Made by a program: the position numbers and the translations under genes. The notes beneath the pieces are model-generated. The model was not told the DNA's origin, did not search any database, and saw only the letters and a list, made by a program, of their open reading frames with translations. From positions 1 to 53,198 of the forward strand of contig JAGOME010000023.1 in assembly GCA_017993715.1 (NCBI GenBank): a stretch of DNA of 53,198 nucleotides, in the 5' to 3' direction. Below, piece by piece: positions 42,799 through 49,875 of this stretch. Position 1 is the stretch's first letter. Each line of letters opens with the position of its first letter. This DNA is from Phycicoccus sp. GTDB lineage: Bacteria; Actinomycetota; Actinomycetes; Actinomycetales; Dermatophilaceae.

Positions 42799-43692
42799 TC
42801 AGCGCAGGCCGAGGAGAGCACACCCGACCAGGGCGGCGGCAATGCCGATGATGTGCCGGGCGCGCAGGTGTTCCTGCAGGACGACCAAGGCGAGGACGGT
42901 CGTGGTGACCGGATAGGTGGCCGAGACGACGGCCACGGGTGCGAGGGGTCCGATCTGGAGGGCGGCGACGAGAGCGACCGTCGACAGCGACAGCAGGATC
43001 CCTGCGGCGACGGCGATGCGCTTGCCCGCCAGGCGCTCGGCCGCCGGTCGCCCGGGGGTGTCCAGTCCCATGCGAGACAGCAGGCCGGCCAGCCCGTTCG
43101 ACTGTCGCGCGGCGGCGAGCAGCCCGAGAAGCAGGACGAATCCCACGGCGATCTCCACGAGGACGACGATGAAACCGGCCTCCTCCGGGGCGGCATTCAG
43201 GGCCACCACGGCCGACCCGAAGCAGGATCCCGCGATGACCGCCAGCACGATCGGCCAGCGGGAGGAGGAGGCGGCGCCCTGGTCGTCCGCACCGCTGAGG
43301 ATCACCGCGCCCGAGATGGCCAGGAGCGCCCCACCGATAGCCACCGGGCTGAGGCGTTCCCCGCCCCAGGAGATGGCGACCACCACCGGGACCAGTGCCT
43401 GGATGGCGGCGACGATGGACGCGCTCACGCCCATGCGGCCCAAGGTGAGGCTGGCATAGAACGCGAGGAACCCGACGACGAAGAGGACGCCGGCGATCGT
43501 TCCGGCGACTCCCGTCCGGGTCGACCAGATCCCGCCGGTGACCACGACGACGACCGCCGTGACGGCGGTGGCGGTCCCATAGGTCCAGGTGGACACCTGA
43601 ACGACCGACCAGCGTCGCGAGGCGAGCCCGCCCAGGAAGTCCGAGGCGCCGACGACGACACTTGCCACGAACGCCATGAGGACCCCGACCAT
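42799..43692 (-). CDS. EamA/DMT-family permease
   Basis: 297 residues, ten membrane helices in two five-helix EamA repeats: ASLTLGRMGVSASIVAAIQALVPVVVAISWGGERLSPVAIGGALLAISGAVILS (end of first) and VALVAALQIGPLAPVAVVSATYPVTTTVLALVVLQEHLRARHIIGIAAALVGCALL (end of second). The charged glutamates in GGERLS and LQEHL are at equivalent places. Substrate unknown; relatives export amino acids or metabolites. Convergent with the oxidoreductase gene. Confidence 0.9.
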   Translation of the reverse strand: MVGVLMAFVASVVVGASDFLGGLASRRWSVVQVSTWTYGTATAVTAVVVVVTGGIWSTRTGVAGTIAGVLFVVGFLAFYASLTLGRMGVSASIVAAIQALVPVVVAISWGGERLSPVAIGGALLAISGAVILSGADDQGAASSSRWPIVLAVIAGSCFGSAVVALNAAPEEAGFIVVLVEIAVGFVLLLGLLAAARQSNGLAGLLSRMGLDTPGRPAAERLAGKRIAVAAGILLSLSTVALVAALQIGPLAPVAVVSATYPVTTTVLALVVLQEHLRARHIIGIAAALVGCALLGLR

Positions 43693-43831
43693 GCAGCGAC
43701 TGTAAGGACTCCGCAGTCGTTTGGGTACTAACGTCTCGCGCTCGCGGCTATCGTCGACCCGATGGAGGTGGGTGATAAGGGAGTCGCAGAGGTGCCAGTT
43801 TCACCCACATCGAGCGGGGTGAGGGGCGCGG

Positions 43832-44833
43832 TCAGCCGGCCCAGGTGGGGTCGGCCGCCGTCAGCCACGCCGGGTCGACGTCGCCGGGCTCAGGCAGGGG
43901 AATGCCGTCGCGGCGCCGGGGTCCGCTCAGGGCGGCATTCATCGCCGCATCGACCCCGAGCAGGGACGGCGGGGCGCCGGGCCCGGCGAGGAGATCGTTC
44001 TCCTGGCAGACGACCTCATGGACCAGGGAGCCGACCAGGGGTCGAGCCACTCCGGTCGGCACCGGGGTCACCAAGCCCACCCAGTGGCTCGCCAGCCGCG
44101 GCGTGAGCACGGGAACGGTGATGACGAGGCGCGCGCGCAGCCCGTCGAGCGAGGCGAAACGCTCGATGAGGTCGCGGTAGGTGACGACGTCCGGGCCCCC
44201 GATGTCGAAGGCGCGGTTGACGTGTGGGGGCAGGTCGGCGGCGGCGACCAACAGCGTCAGCACATCGCGGATCGCGATGGGTTGGATGCGGTTGTCGAGC
44301 CACTTGGGCGCGACCATGGCGGGCAGGCGGCGGGTGAGGTGCCGCAGCATCTCGAATGACGCCGATCCGCTGCCGAGGATGACGGCGGCCTGCAGGGTCG
44401 CGGCGGGGACGCCGCTGGCCATGAGCAAGTCGCCGACTTCGACCCGGCTGGCGAGGTGGTCGCTGAGCGGTCCCGCGGGGTGCAGGCCGGACAGATAGAC
44501 GATGCGCCCCACGTCGGCGTCGTGGGCGGCCATGCCGAAGTGCCGGGCCAACTCGCGGTCGCGGGCCACGAAGTCGCCTCGGCCATCCATGGAGTGCAGC
44601 AGGTACCAGGCGACATCGACCTCGGCGAGGGCGCGGTCCAGGTCGGCGCGCCGCTCGGCATTGCCCACGACAACCTCGATGCGGGGGTGGCGCGACCAGC
44701 TGCGCGGAGCAATCCGGCGCTCATCTCTGACCAGGACACGGACCTGCCACCCGGCAGCGAGCAGGGTCGGCACCAGGCGTGAGCCGATATAGCCGGTCGA
44801 TCCGGTCACCAGGGCGCGGCGCGGGACAGCCAT
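43832..44833 (-). CDS. NAD(P)-binding atypical SDR / NAD-dependent epimerase
   Basis: 333 residues. N-terminal Rossmann loop ALVTGSTGYIGSRLVPTLL (GSTGYIG, 11-17), then VRDERRIAPRSW, VVVGNAERRADLDRALAEVDVAWYLLHSM and ARHFGMAAHDADVGRIVYLSGL. The standard Tyr-x-x-x-Lys is not obvious. The HSM segment and layout match the YbjT/complex-I-NDUFA9-like group. Reaction unknown. Downstream MVAPKWLDNRIQPIAIRDVLTLL is also typical. Confidence 0.85.
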   Translation of the reverse strand: MAVPRRALVTGSTGYIGSRLVPTLLAAGWQVRVLVRDERRIAPRSWSRHPRIEVVVGNAERRADLDRALAEVDVAWYLLHSMDGRGDFVARDRELARHFGMAAHDADVGRIVYLSGLHPAGPLSDHLASRVEVGDLLMASGVPAATLQAAVILGSGSASFEMLRHLTRRLPAMVAPKWLDNRIQPIAIRDVLTLLVAAADLPPHVNRAFDIGGPDVVTYRDLIERFASLDGLRARLVITVPVLTPRLASHWVGLVTPVPTGVARPLVGSLVHEVVCQENDLLAGPGAPPSLLGVDAAMNAALSGPRRRDGIPLPEPGDVDPAWLTAADPTWAG

Positions 44834-44919
44834 GCGGCATCCTTACACGCCCAGACGGCGCATGGTTTGGGCTGTAGAAGGTTCGCCCTGACACCCGTCT
44901 GCGGTGGCAGGATCGGCGC

Positions 44920-45645
44920 ATGCCCGGACCGGTCGAGGAGCTGCGCGCCTTCTTTCGGGCCGCCTTGGTCGAACCCGTGCCCCGCGATCACACCGAGACC
45001 GACGCGGCATTCCGGCGGCGTCGGGTCGTCGCACTGGCGACCTTGATCGTGGGTGCTGGCGTGCTGGCCTATGCGCTGCGGATCGAGCCGGGGGACCCGC
45101 TGTTCTATGGGGCGACGCTGCTCCTGGCGGCCGTGTGGGCGGTCGGTGCGGTGCTGTCCGGGACCCTGCATCTGGGGCGGGCCAGGACGCGGTCGGGTTC
45201 GGATCGGGCGCGACCGGTGGTCCAGTCGTTGGTCCTCGGCTTTGGGCTGCTGGCCGTGTTTCTGGCCGGATCGGTTGTGGTGGCGCGGGTGCCCGCGCTG
45301 CGGGAACCCGTGCAGAACCTCCTCGACCACGCCCGCTTCGGCTCGCTCCCCCTCGTCGCGCTCATCACTGCGGTCAACGGGGTGGCCGAGGAGTTGTACT
45401 TCCGCGGGGCGGCCTTCGCGGCGGTCGGGCGGCGGCACGCGGTCGTCGTCACGACCTTGGCGTATGCCGTCGTGACCGCCTTCTCGGGGGTGCCGCTGCT
45501 CGTCCTCGCCGCAGCCATCCTCGGATGCGTCACCGGCCTCCAACGGCGGGTGACGGGCGGCATTCTCGGACCGATCATCACGCACCTGACCTGGTCGCTC
45601 GGAATGCTGTTCCTGCTGCCGGGAGCGCTGACGACGTTCGCCTAG
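44920..45645 (+). CDS. CPBP-family intramembrane metalloprotease
   Basis: 241 residues with about seven hydrophobic segments. CPBP motif 1 NGVAEELYFRGAAFAAV (Glu157, Glu158, Arg162) and the final histidine motif GPIITHLTWSLGMLF are intact, forming the membrane-embedded metal site. Such proteins process prenylated peptides or confer bacteriocin immunity; role here unknown. It is the last gene before the compositional break at 45.6 kb. Confidence 0.9.
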   Translation: MPGPVEELRAFFRAALVEPVPRDHTETDAAFRRRRVVALATLIVGAGVLAYALRIEPGDPLFYGATLLLAAVWAVGAVLSGTLHLGRARTRSGSDRARPVVQSLVLGFGLLAVFLAGSVVVARVPALREPVQNLLDHARFGSLPLVALITAVNGVAEELYFRGAAFAAVGRRHAVVVTTLAYAVVTAFSGVPLLVLAAAILGCVTGLQRRVTGGILGPIITHLTWSLGMLFLLPGALTTFA

Positions 45646-45696
45646 TGCACCCGGATGTGGGTGTTTCTGGCACTCCGCAGGTGCTGCGATATGAAC

Positions 45697-45735
45697 GGAC
45701 CTTCTGAACAGGGATGTGAAAGGACCTTCTGAACA
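45697..45735. repeat. 14-nt direct repeat upstream of transposase remnant
   Basis: GGACCTTCTGAACA at 45697-45710 and 45722-45735, 25 bases apart. The reverse complement (TGTTCAGAAGGTCC) looks like the terminal repeat of IS481-type elements, and the pair lies just before a transposase-like N-terminus. Possibly a nested or duplicated element end. Confidence 0.5.
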
Positions 45736-45792
45736 CTCGGGTGCTTGATCAAGCAGTCCAAGGTGGGCTGCGTGAGTGAGCAGAGGGTGTCG

Positions 45793-45900
45793 ATGGAAGT
45801 CCGGTTGGCGTTGGCCGCGCATGCGGTTTGGAGGACTCGTCGGTGTCGGTCACGGCGGTGTGCCGCCAGCGCTCTCCACCCGCTCAGAAGGCCAGCGCCC
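45793..45900 (+). pseudogene. Decayed IS481/IS3-like transposase N-terminus
   Basis: ATG 45793 reads MEVRLALAAHAV and then loses frame. From 45831 a second frame reads EDSSVSVTAVCR. Joined, these resemble the helix-turn-helix start of actinobacterial IS481-type transposases (M-E-V-R-L-A-L-A-A-H-A-V ... S-V-T-x-V-C-R). A frameshift plus loss of everything after about residue 35 makes it a remnant. Assignment rests on memory of the family pattern only. Confidence 0.4.
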
Positions 45901-46244
45901 CAGGGGCGGCCATGGCTGGCGAGCGGACCGGAGGGGCTGCGGTAGCGGTTGCGCGGTTGCCTGAGAATGACCTACCCAATCCAGGGTGATTCCTGAGAAC
46001 TTGCTTTGAAGTCAGTGAATGTGAGTTGGGACATTAAGGGTCGCCCCTGGCAGGGTAGTAGACGATTCAATTCCCCCAGGGGCCCTCCGTGGACCAGGGA
46101 ACGAACTGCTCGGGTGGCATCACGGGTGCCCATAACGCCGCAGGTTCTGGACTCTCTGTCCCTGGCTTCTGTGATGTGCAGCTCGCACGTCAGCCGGGAC
46201 ACCCGGAGGCCTGCTGGCGCCTCCCTCGGTGTCACCGGAACTTC

Positions 46245-47513
46245 ATGACGAGACAGAGGTACGACGTGCGGACGACCAGCAACTCCAGAGTTTCCGGTGA
46301 GGGCACCCTGCTCGTGAGTGGGGGGGTGACTCGGCGGGCCCTGACCAGGGGCGCGGCGTGGACCGCGCCTTTGGTTTCGGTGGGCGCGGCCGCTCCGGCC
46401 TTTGCGGCGAGTCAGTGCACCGGGAGCCCGACCACGAGCACGTTCTCTCCGGGCACCTACACCATTGCGGTGGCCCCAGGTTGCCGGACGGTCATCTTCA
46501 CGGTGATCGGTGGGACCGGCGCCGGCTTTAACGGTGGCGGGGGCGCCAATCTGCAGGGGACCATCACCTTGCCGAGCTCCGCATCGAGCACCACGTTGAC
46601 GCTCGTCGTGGGACAGGGTGGGTTCAACACCGGTAGTACGGGTACTTCTGTCGGCGGGGTCGGGTACGGCGACGGGGGCGGAGGCGTGCTGGGTGCGACC
46701 ACCGGTGGGACACACGGTGGTGGTGGTGGTGGGTCTGCGATCCTGTTGGGGGCAGCAACCCCGGCCAATGCGGGGAACGCCAACGTACCCTTGGTGGTCG
46801 CCGGTGGCGGCGGTGGCGCCTCCGGGGCGAACAGCAACGGTGTGGGTTTCCAGATTGTTTATGCCGACATCAACGGTGGTTACGGCGGGACCGCGGCGGA
46901 TGGCACGGTTGGCGGGAACATCTACAAAGGGGCGGATGCCTTGTCCACCGACGCCGTCCCGGTTCACTTTGGCAAGTCACGGGTGTCGCAGGACGACGTG
47001 ACCGGCGCGACCCGCAAGATCGCTGTCAACGGCTACTTCGGTGGTGGGTATGGCGCCGCGGGCGCCACCGGAGGTGTCAAGGCGGGGGCGCCCTACTTTG
47101 AGTACGGGGCCGCCGCTGGCTATTCGCAAGCGGCCAACACCAGTGTGGTCGGCAACCCCAACGCGTTCGATGGTGGCGCCCATGGGTCGGGCAACTGGGG
47201 TGGCGGCAACGGTGGGGCCGGCGCGGGTGGCTCAAGCCCTGTCTCATCCACCGGCGGTTTCGCGAACGCGTCAGGTAGCGGCGGCGGTGGCTGGGCCGGC
47301 GGCGGTGGTGGCACCGGGCATTACATCAGTTGCTGGGCCGTGGCGGGCGTGACCGCACTGCGGCAGGATGGCGGCGCCGGTGGTGGCGGTAGTTCGTACT
47401 TTGGCGGCGGTGGCGGGGCCACGGTCACCATGTCGAGTTCGTCCCGGCAGGCGCTGAACCCGCCGGGGAACGGCGCTGGTGGCCAGATCATCGTGACCTA
47501 CACCCCGGCCTGA
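46245..47513 (+). CDS. Tat-exported glycine-rich surface protein
   Basis: 422 residues. A twin-arginine signal, TRRALTRGAAWTAPLVSVGAAAPAFA (29-54; Arg30-Arg31), probably ends after AFA. The mature part is very rich in Gly, Ala, Ser, Thr and Asn. It opens with a beta-rich segment (FSPGTYTIAVAPGCRTVIFTVIGGTGAG) and continues with Gly-rich runs, resembling the Gly_rich receptor-like domain (PF12810) found in many actinobacterial surface proteins. Few Cys and Lys. ATG 46245 was taken; GTG 46263 is possible. No sortase motif seen. Probably surface or matrix; the locus looks acquired. Confidence 0.8.
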   Translation: MTRQRYDVRTTSNSRVSGEGTLLVSGGVTRRALTRGAAWTAPLVSVGAAAPAFAASQCTGSPTTSTFSPGTYTIAVAPGCRTVIFTVIGGTGAGFNGGGGANLQGTITLPSSASSTTLTLVVGQGGFNTGSTGTSVGGVGYGDGGGGVLGATTGGTHGGGGGGSAILLGAATPANAGNANVPLVVAGGGGGASGANSNGVGFQIVYADINGGYGGTAADGTVGGNIYKGADALSTDAVPVHFGKSRVSQDDVTGATRKIAVNGYFGGGYGAAGATGGVKAGAPYFEYGAAAGYSQAANTSVVGNPNAFDGGAHGSGNWGGGNGGAGAGGSSPVSSTGGFANASGSGGGGWAGGGGGTGHYISCWAVAGVTALRQDGGAGGGGSSYFGGGGGATVTMSSSSRQALNPPGNGAGGQIIVTYTPA

Positions 47514-47607
47514 CCCTCGACGCTGGTCCGCCGCGTCGTCGATTGCTGCTACCCGCCCGAGTGCGTTGTCGGCACGGCAAACGAGTGGGGCGGGTGCCAG
47601 GGCTGTA

Positions 47608-47656
47608 CTCGGCACGGCATTCGGAATGCCGTCCGCCGCGCCATTGCCGTGCCAGC
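47608..47656. repeat. 49-nt palindromic repeat, copy 1
   Basis: It contains the perfect hairpin ACGGCATTC-G-GAATGCCGT (47614-47632). An overlapping outer pair, GGCACGGCA (47611-47619) / TGCCGTGCC (47645-47653), allows two alternative folds. It matches copy 2 at 47 of 49 positions. The hairpin arms are the GAATGCCG motif in both orientations. Confidence 0.85.
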
Positions 47657-47954
47657 AGCACGCTGTGGTCATTGACGACAGTTACGCGCGTCGATGTGGT
47701 GACATCGGCCCCGGGCGAGTCGTTGCTGATCCCGTCCTGGCAGTACGGACGTCGTGGGTGGGCTTCCCGCGCCGGACCGCTCTCGACGACATCGAGCGGC
47801 TGATCGGTGCCCTCGACCCGATCCCGCCGAGGGCGGCCCTCGGTGCCGCTGCCCTCTGCGCCAGACTTCCTTCCAGGAGGGGCGCCTCGACCGCTGCGTG
47901 CGACCCGAGTGTGTCTTCGGTACGGCAAACCACTCGGCGGGCGCCGCGGTCGTG

Positions 47955-48003
47955 CTCGGCACGGCATTAGGAATGCCGTCCGCCGCGCCTTTGCCGTGCC
48001 AGC
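47955..48003. repeat. 49-nt palindromic repeat, copy 2
   Basis: Same sequence as copy 1 except C to A in the loop (ATTAGG) and A to T at GCCTTTGCC. Offset between copies is 347 bases. A further CAGCACGGCAGCC follows at about 48011. Confidence 0.85.
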
Positions 48004-48151
48004 GGAGCGCCAGCACGGCAGCCCACATGGCCATTCACCCCTGAGCCAACGACCCCCCACCTCGGCAGCGGCCCGGGGCTGCGCCGACTGCGTGGACCGG
48101 GCCTAGTCCGGGGCGGGCTGCTTGGGTACTGCATGGTCGCGAGGTCTCGAC

Positions 48152-48871
48152 CTAATCGGCGCCGTCTCGGGTGATGAACCGCATGAACTCGCGGCCCTTG
48201 TCGGTGCCCCGCGGGGCTCGTAGCCCGTTGACGGTCATCATGGCGTTCAGGCCGGGGCTGTCCGCAAGTCCGAACCGTTGGAGGTCCCCGAGGACCGTGT
48301 CGAGTAGCGGCTTGTCGGCATACAGTTCTGGCAGCCCGGCTTGCACGACGGTTCCGAGTCCGCCGGCGGAGATGTTCGGCCACTGGATGGCGCGCTCCGC
48401 GAGGAACCCGGGCGGGTCGGTCAAGAACGCGAGCATCCGCATGTGGGAGCTGGTGAGATCCTCCACGTATCGCAGGTAAACGGCCTGCTTGTCGGGAGCT
48501 ACGGCGGTGCCGGCGCCGATGTTGAACAGGGCGTCGGCGAGGTAACGGCGCTTCTCTTCGCTGGACTGTGCCTCGGCGGTGCGGGTCGCCTGCGCGAGAG
48601 CGTCAAGGAACGCGTCATCGTTGGCGAGGTCCTGCACGGACACGCCTTGCTCCTCCAGCGCGCGGATCCGGTCGAACACTTCCTCGCGCCACGCGGTCAG
48701 TCGCCGGTCGTAGCTGAAGCCGAACAGGGTGGCGACCACCACCGCGAGCGGCCCTCCAACGATTGGGATAGCGGCCACCACCGCTTCCGTCGTCTTCCCA
48801 GCCACCTGCCCGCTCCTGGACCGCGAAGGCGGCGCGAGCTGATCGTCTTCACGAGTTCCCATGCCATCCAT
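48152..48871 (-). CDS. Unknown protein with hydrophobic segment and helical domain
   Basis: 239 residues from ATG 48871 (ATG 48862 also possible). Disordered N-terminus, one hydrophobic stretch (TTEAVVAAIPIVGGPLAVVVATLFGF, about 27-52), then a long helical part (RRLTAWREEVFDRIRALEEQGVSVQDLANDDAFLDALAQATRTAEAQSSEEKRRYLADALFN). The IPIVGGP ... EEKRRYL pattern recalls DUF4393-like proteins, which I associate with accessory and defence regions; this is tentative. C-terminal 100 residues not recognised. Monocistronic, in the region lacking the GAATGCCG motif. Confidence 0.65.
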   Translation of the reverse strand: MDGMGTREDDQLAPPSRSRSGQVAGKTTEAVVAAIPIVGGPLAVVVATLFGFSYDRRLTAWREEVFDRIRALEEQGVSVQDLANDDAFLDALAQATRTAEAQSSEEKRRYLADALFNIGAGTAVAPDKQAVYLRYVEDLTSSHMRMLAFLTDPPGFLAERAIQWPNISAGGLGTVVQAGLPELYADKPLLDTVLGDLQRFGLADSPGLNAMMTVNGLRAPRGTDKGREFMRFITRDGAD

Positions 48872-49118
48872 GGTCGCACTCGGGGCCGACGGTGCTATCG
48901 GGCGATCTGGGACCTCCACCACTCGGCCCACAACGAGCCGGGGTCGTGGACTGGTCTGACCGCCGAAACCATCTTCCAGGCGTTGGCGGTTCACCACAGC
49001 AGTGTTCAGGCGGCTCAGGTCGTGTGGACTGACTCCGCAGGTCACCTACCTTGGGAACCTGGCTACGCCAATCCGCCTGGCTCGCAGCTGCTGCTTGGAT
49101 CACCGTGACGAACTGCGC

Positions 49119-49526
49119 TCAGCGCAGGTGCTCGAAGGACTCTTCCCCGGGGCGCCAGCACATCCACTCGCCGGGTTCGCCCAGTTCGGTGGAACCGCGC
49201 ATCTGGAGGAGCGCGATCTCCGCATGCACTTCGTCTAGGGCCGGGTTGATATGGATCTCACCACTACTCAGCATGATGCGGAGGCCTTCGCCGGTCTTCT
49301 CGGAGGTGTTCACGACGGTCCCACCGCACACGTGGCGCAGGCTGTCGGCGTAGCCGATGTCGGAGGCTTGCCAAGTTCGTCCGCCAAAGCCGACTTCGGG
49401 CCACACTTCAACGTTCATATTCGCCTCGTCCAACTGCAGCTGCAGGTAGCTGTCCAGCACGAATGTCACGGCGACGAGGCGATCGCCGACCAGCCGGGAC
49501 AGTAGCGCGTTAGGAACGTATGGCAT
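49119..49526 (-). CDS. Small protein of unknown function
   Basis: 135 residues, soluble. MPYVPNALLSRLVGDRLVAVTFVLDSYLQLQLDEANMNVEVWPEVGF, then an Asp-rich loop, a Glu-rich beta segment (GLRIMLSSGEIHINPALDEVHAEIALLQMRG) and the closing GEWMCWRPGEESFEHL. All-beta character; resembles small immunity-like or DUF proteins but no family recognised. A clear GGAGGAA site precedes ATG 49526. It lies between the KAP operon and the 48-kb gene, same strand, but separated from KAP by a strong hairpin, so it is likely a separate unit. Confidence 0.7.
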   Translation of the reverse strand: MPYVPNALLSRLVGDRLVAVTFVLDSYLQLQLDEANMNVEVWPEVGFGGRTWQASDIGYADSLRHVCGGTVVNTSEKTGEGLRIMLSSGEIHINPALDEVHAEIALLQMRGSTELGEPGEWMCWRPGEESFEHLR

Positions 49527-49875
49527 GAGGGTTCCTCCCGAGCGGTGGCGGTTGGCTGGTGCACCAGGGACTACATGATGGCCACGAGCGTTGGCCTCGA
49601 TCGAACGGGTCTCCCGTCTACCGTCCCTTACTCCTGGTGCTTCGGCGGCGTGCGCCTCGGGCGCCCAGCCGCGCCTGTTGTCGGGATGTGACCCAGTACG
49701 GCGGTACGTCGGCCGTCAGTCTTGAACTGTTTCCGCAGGTACGCTGCTTGGAGCTCGCCCTTGCGAGGGACCGAGAAGTTTCCTTTGGGATCTCCCGCCG
49801 GACGGCGGGGCCCAAGGGATGCGTCACGCTCGCACCGTGCACTTCAAGGGAGCAACAGTGCAACAAGGTGCTGCA
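49527..49875. other. 350-bp gap downstream of KAP gene
   Basis: No supported gene. It contains the hairpin at 49782-49818 and must hold the promoter of the 49119-49526 gene. Confidence 0.4.
49782..49818 (-). terminator. Terminator hairpin of the KAP operon
   Basis: Inner arms CCCGCCG (49794-49800) / CGGCGGG (49803-49809) and outer arms CCTTTGGG (49782-49789) / CCCAAGGG (49811-49818, one G:U pair) make a long stem 60 bases past the KAP stop. Read on the minus strand it is followed by AAACTTCTC rather than a U-run. Confidence 0.65.

Larger units (their letters stand above)
45646..46244. other. 600-bp region with transposase remnant, no intact gene
   Basis: It holds the 14-nt direct repeat at 45697/45722, the decayed transposase N-terminus at 45793-45900, and a GC-rich inverted pair CCCCTGG ... 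CCAGGGG at about 46044-46083 in front of the glycine-rich protein gene. The small open frames here have no family signature. Confidence 0.5.
47514..48151. other. 640-bp non-coding region with duplicated element
   Basis: No convincing gene on either strand. The two 49-nt repeats and surrounding similar sequence (about 47560-47670 and 47910-48010) dominate it. In one minus-strand frame both copies read similar peptides (WHG[N/K]GAADGIPNAVPST), which follows from the DNA duplication and does not prove coding. About 250 bases between the copies show nothing recognisable. Confidence 0.5.

Noticed and set aside
47608-48003. CRISPR or integron attC pair
   Set aside because: Only two copies, no integrase or cas genes, and the intervening 300 bases have no cassette-like gene.
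47271-48034. Two related minus-strand frames (WHG.GAADGIPNAVPST)
   Set aside because: Similarity comes from the duplicated 49-nt DNA element; the rest of the frames do not match and have no start signals.
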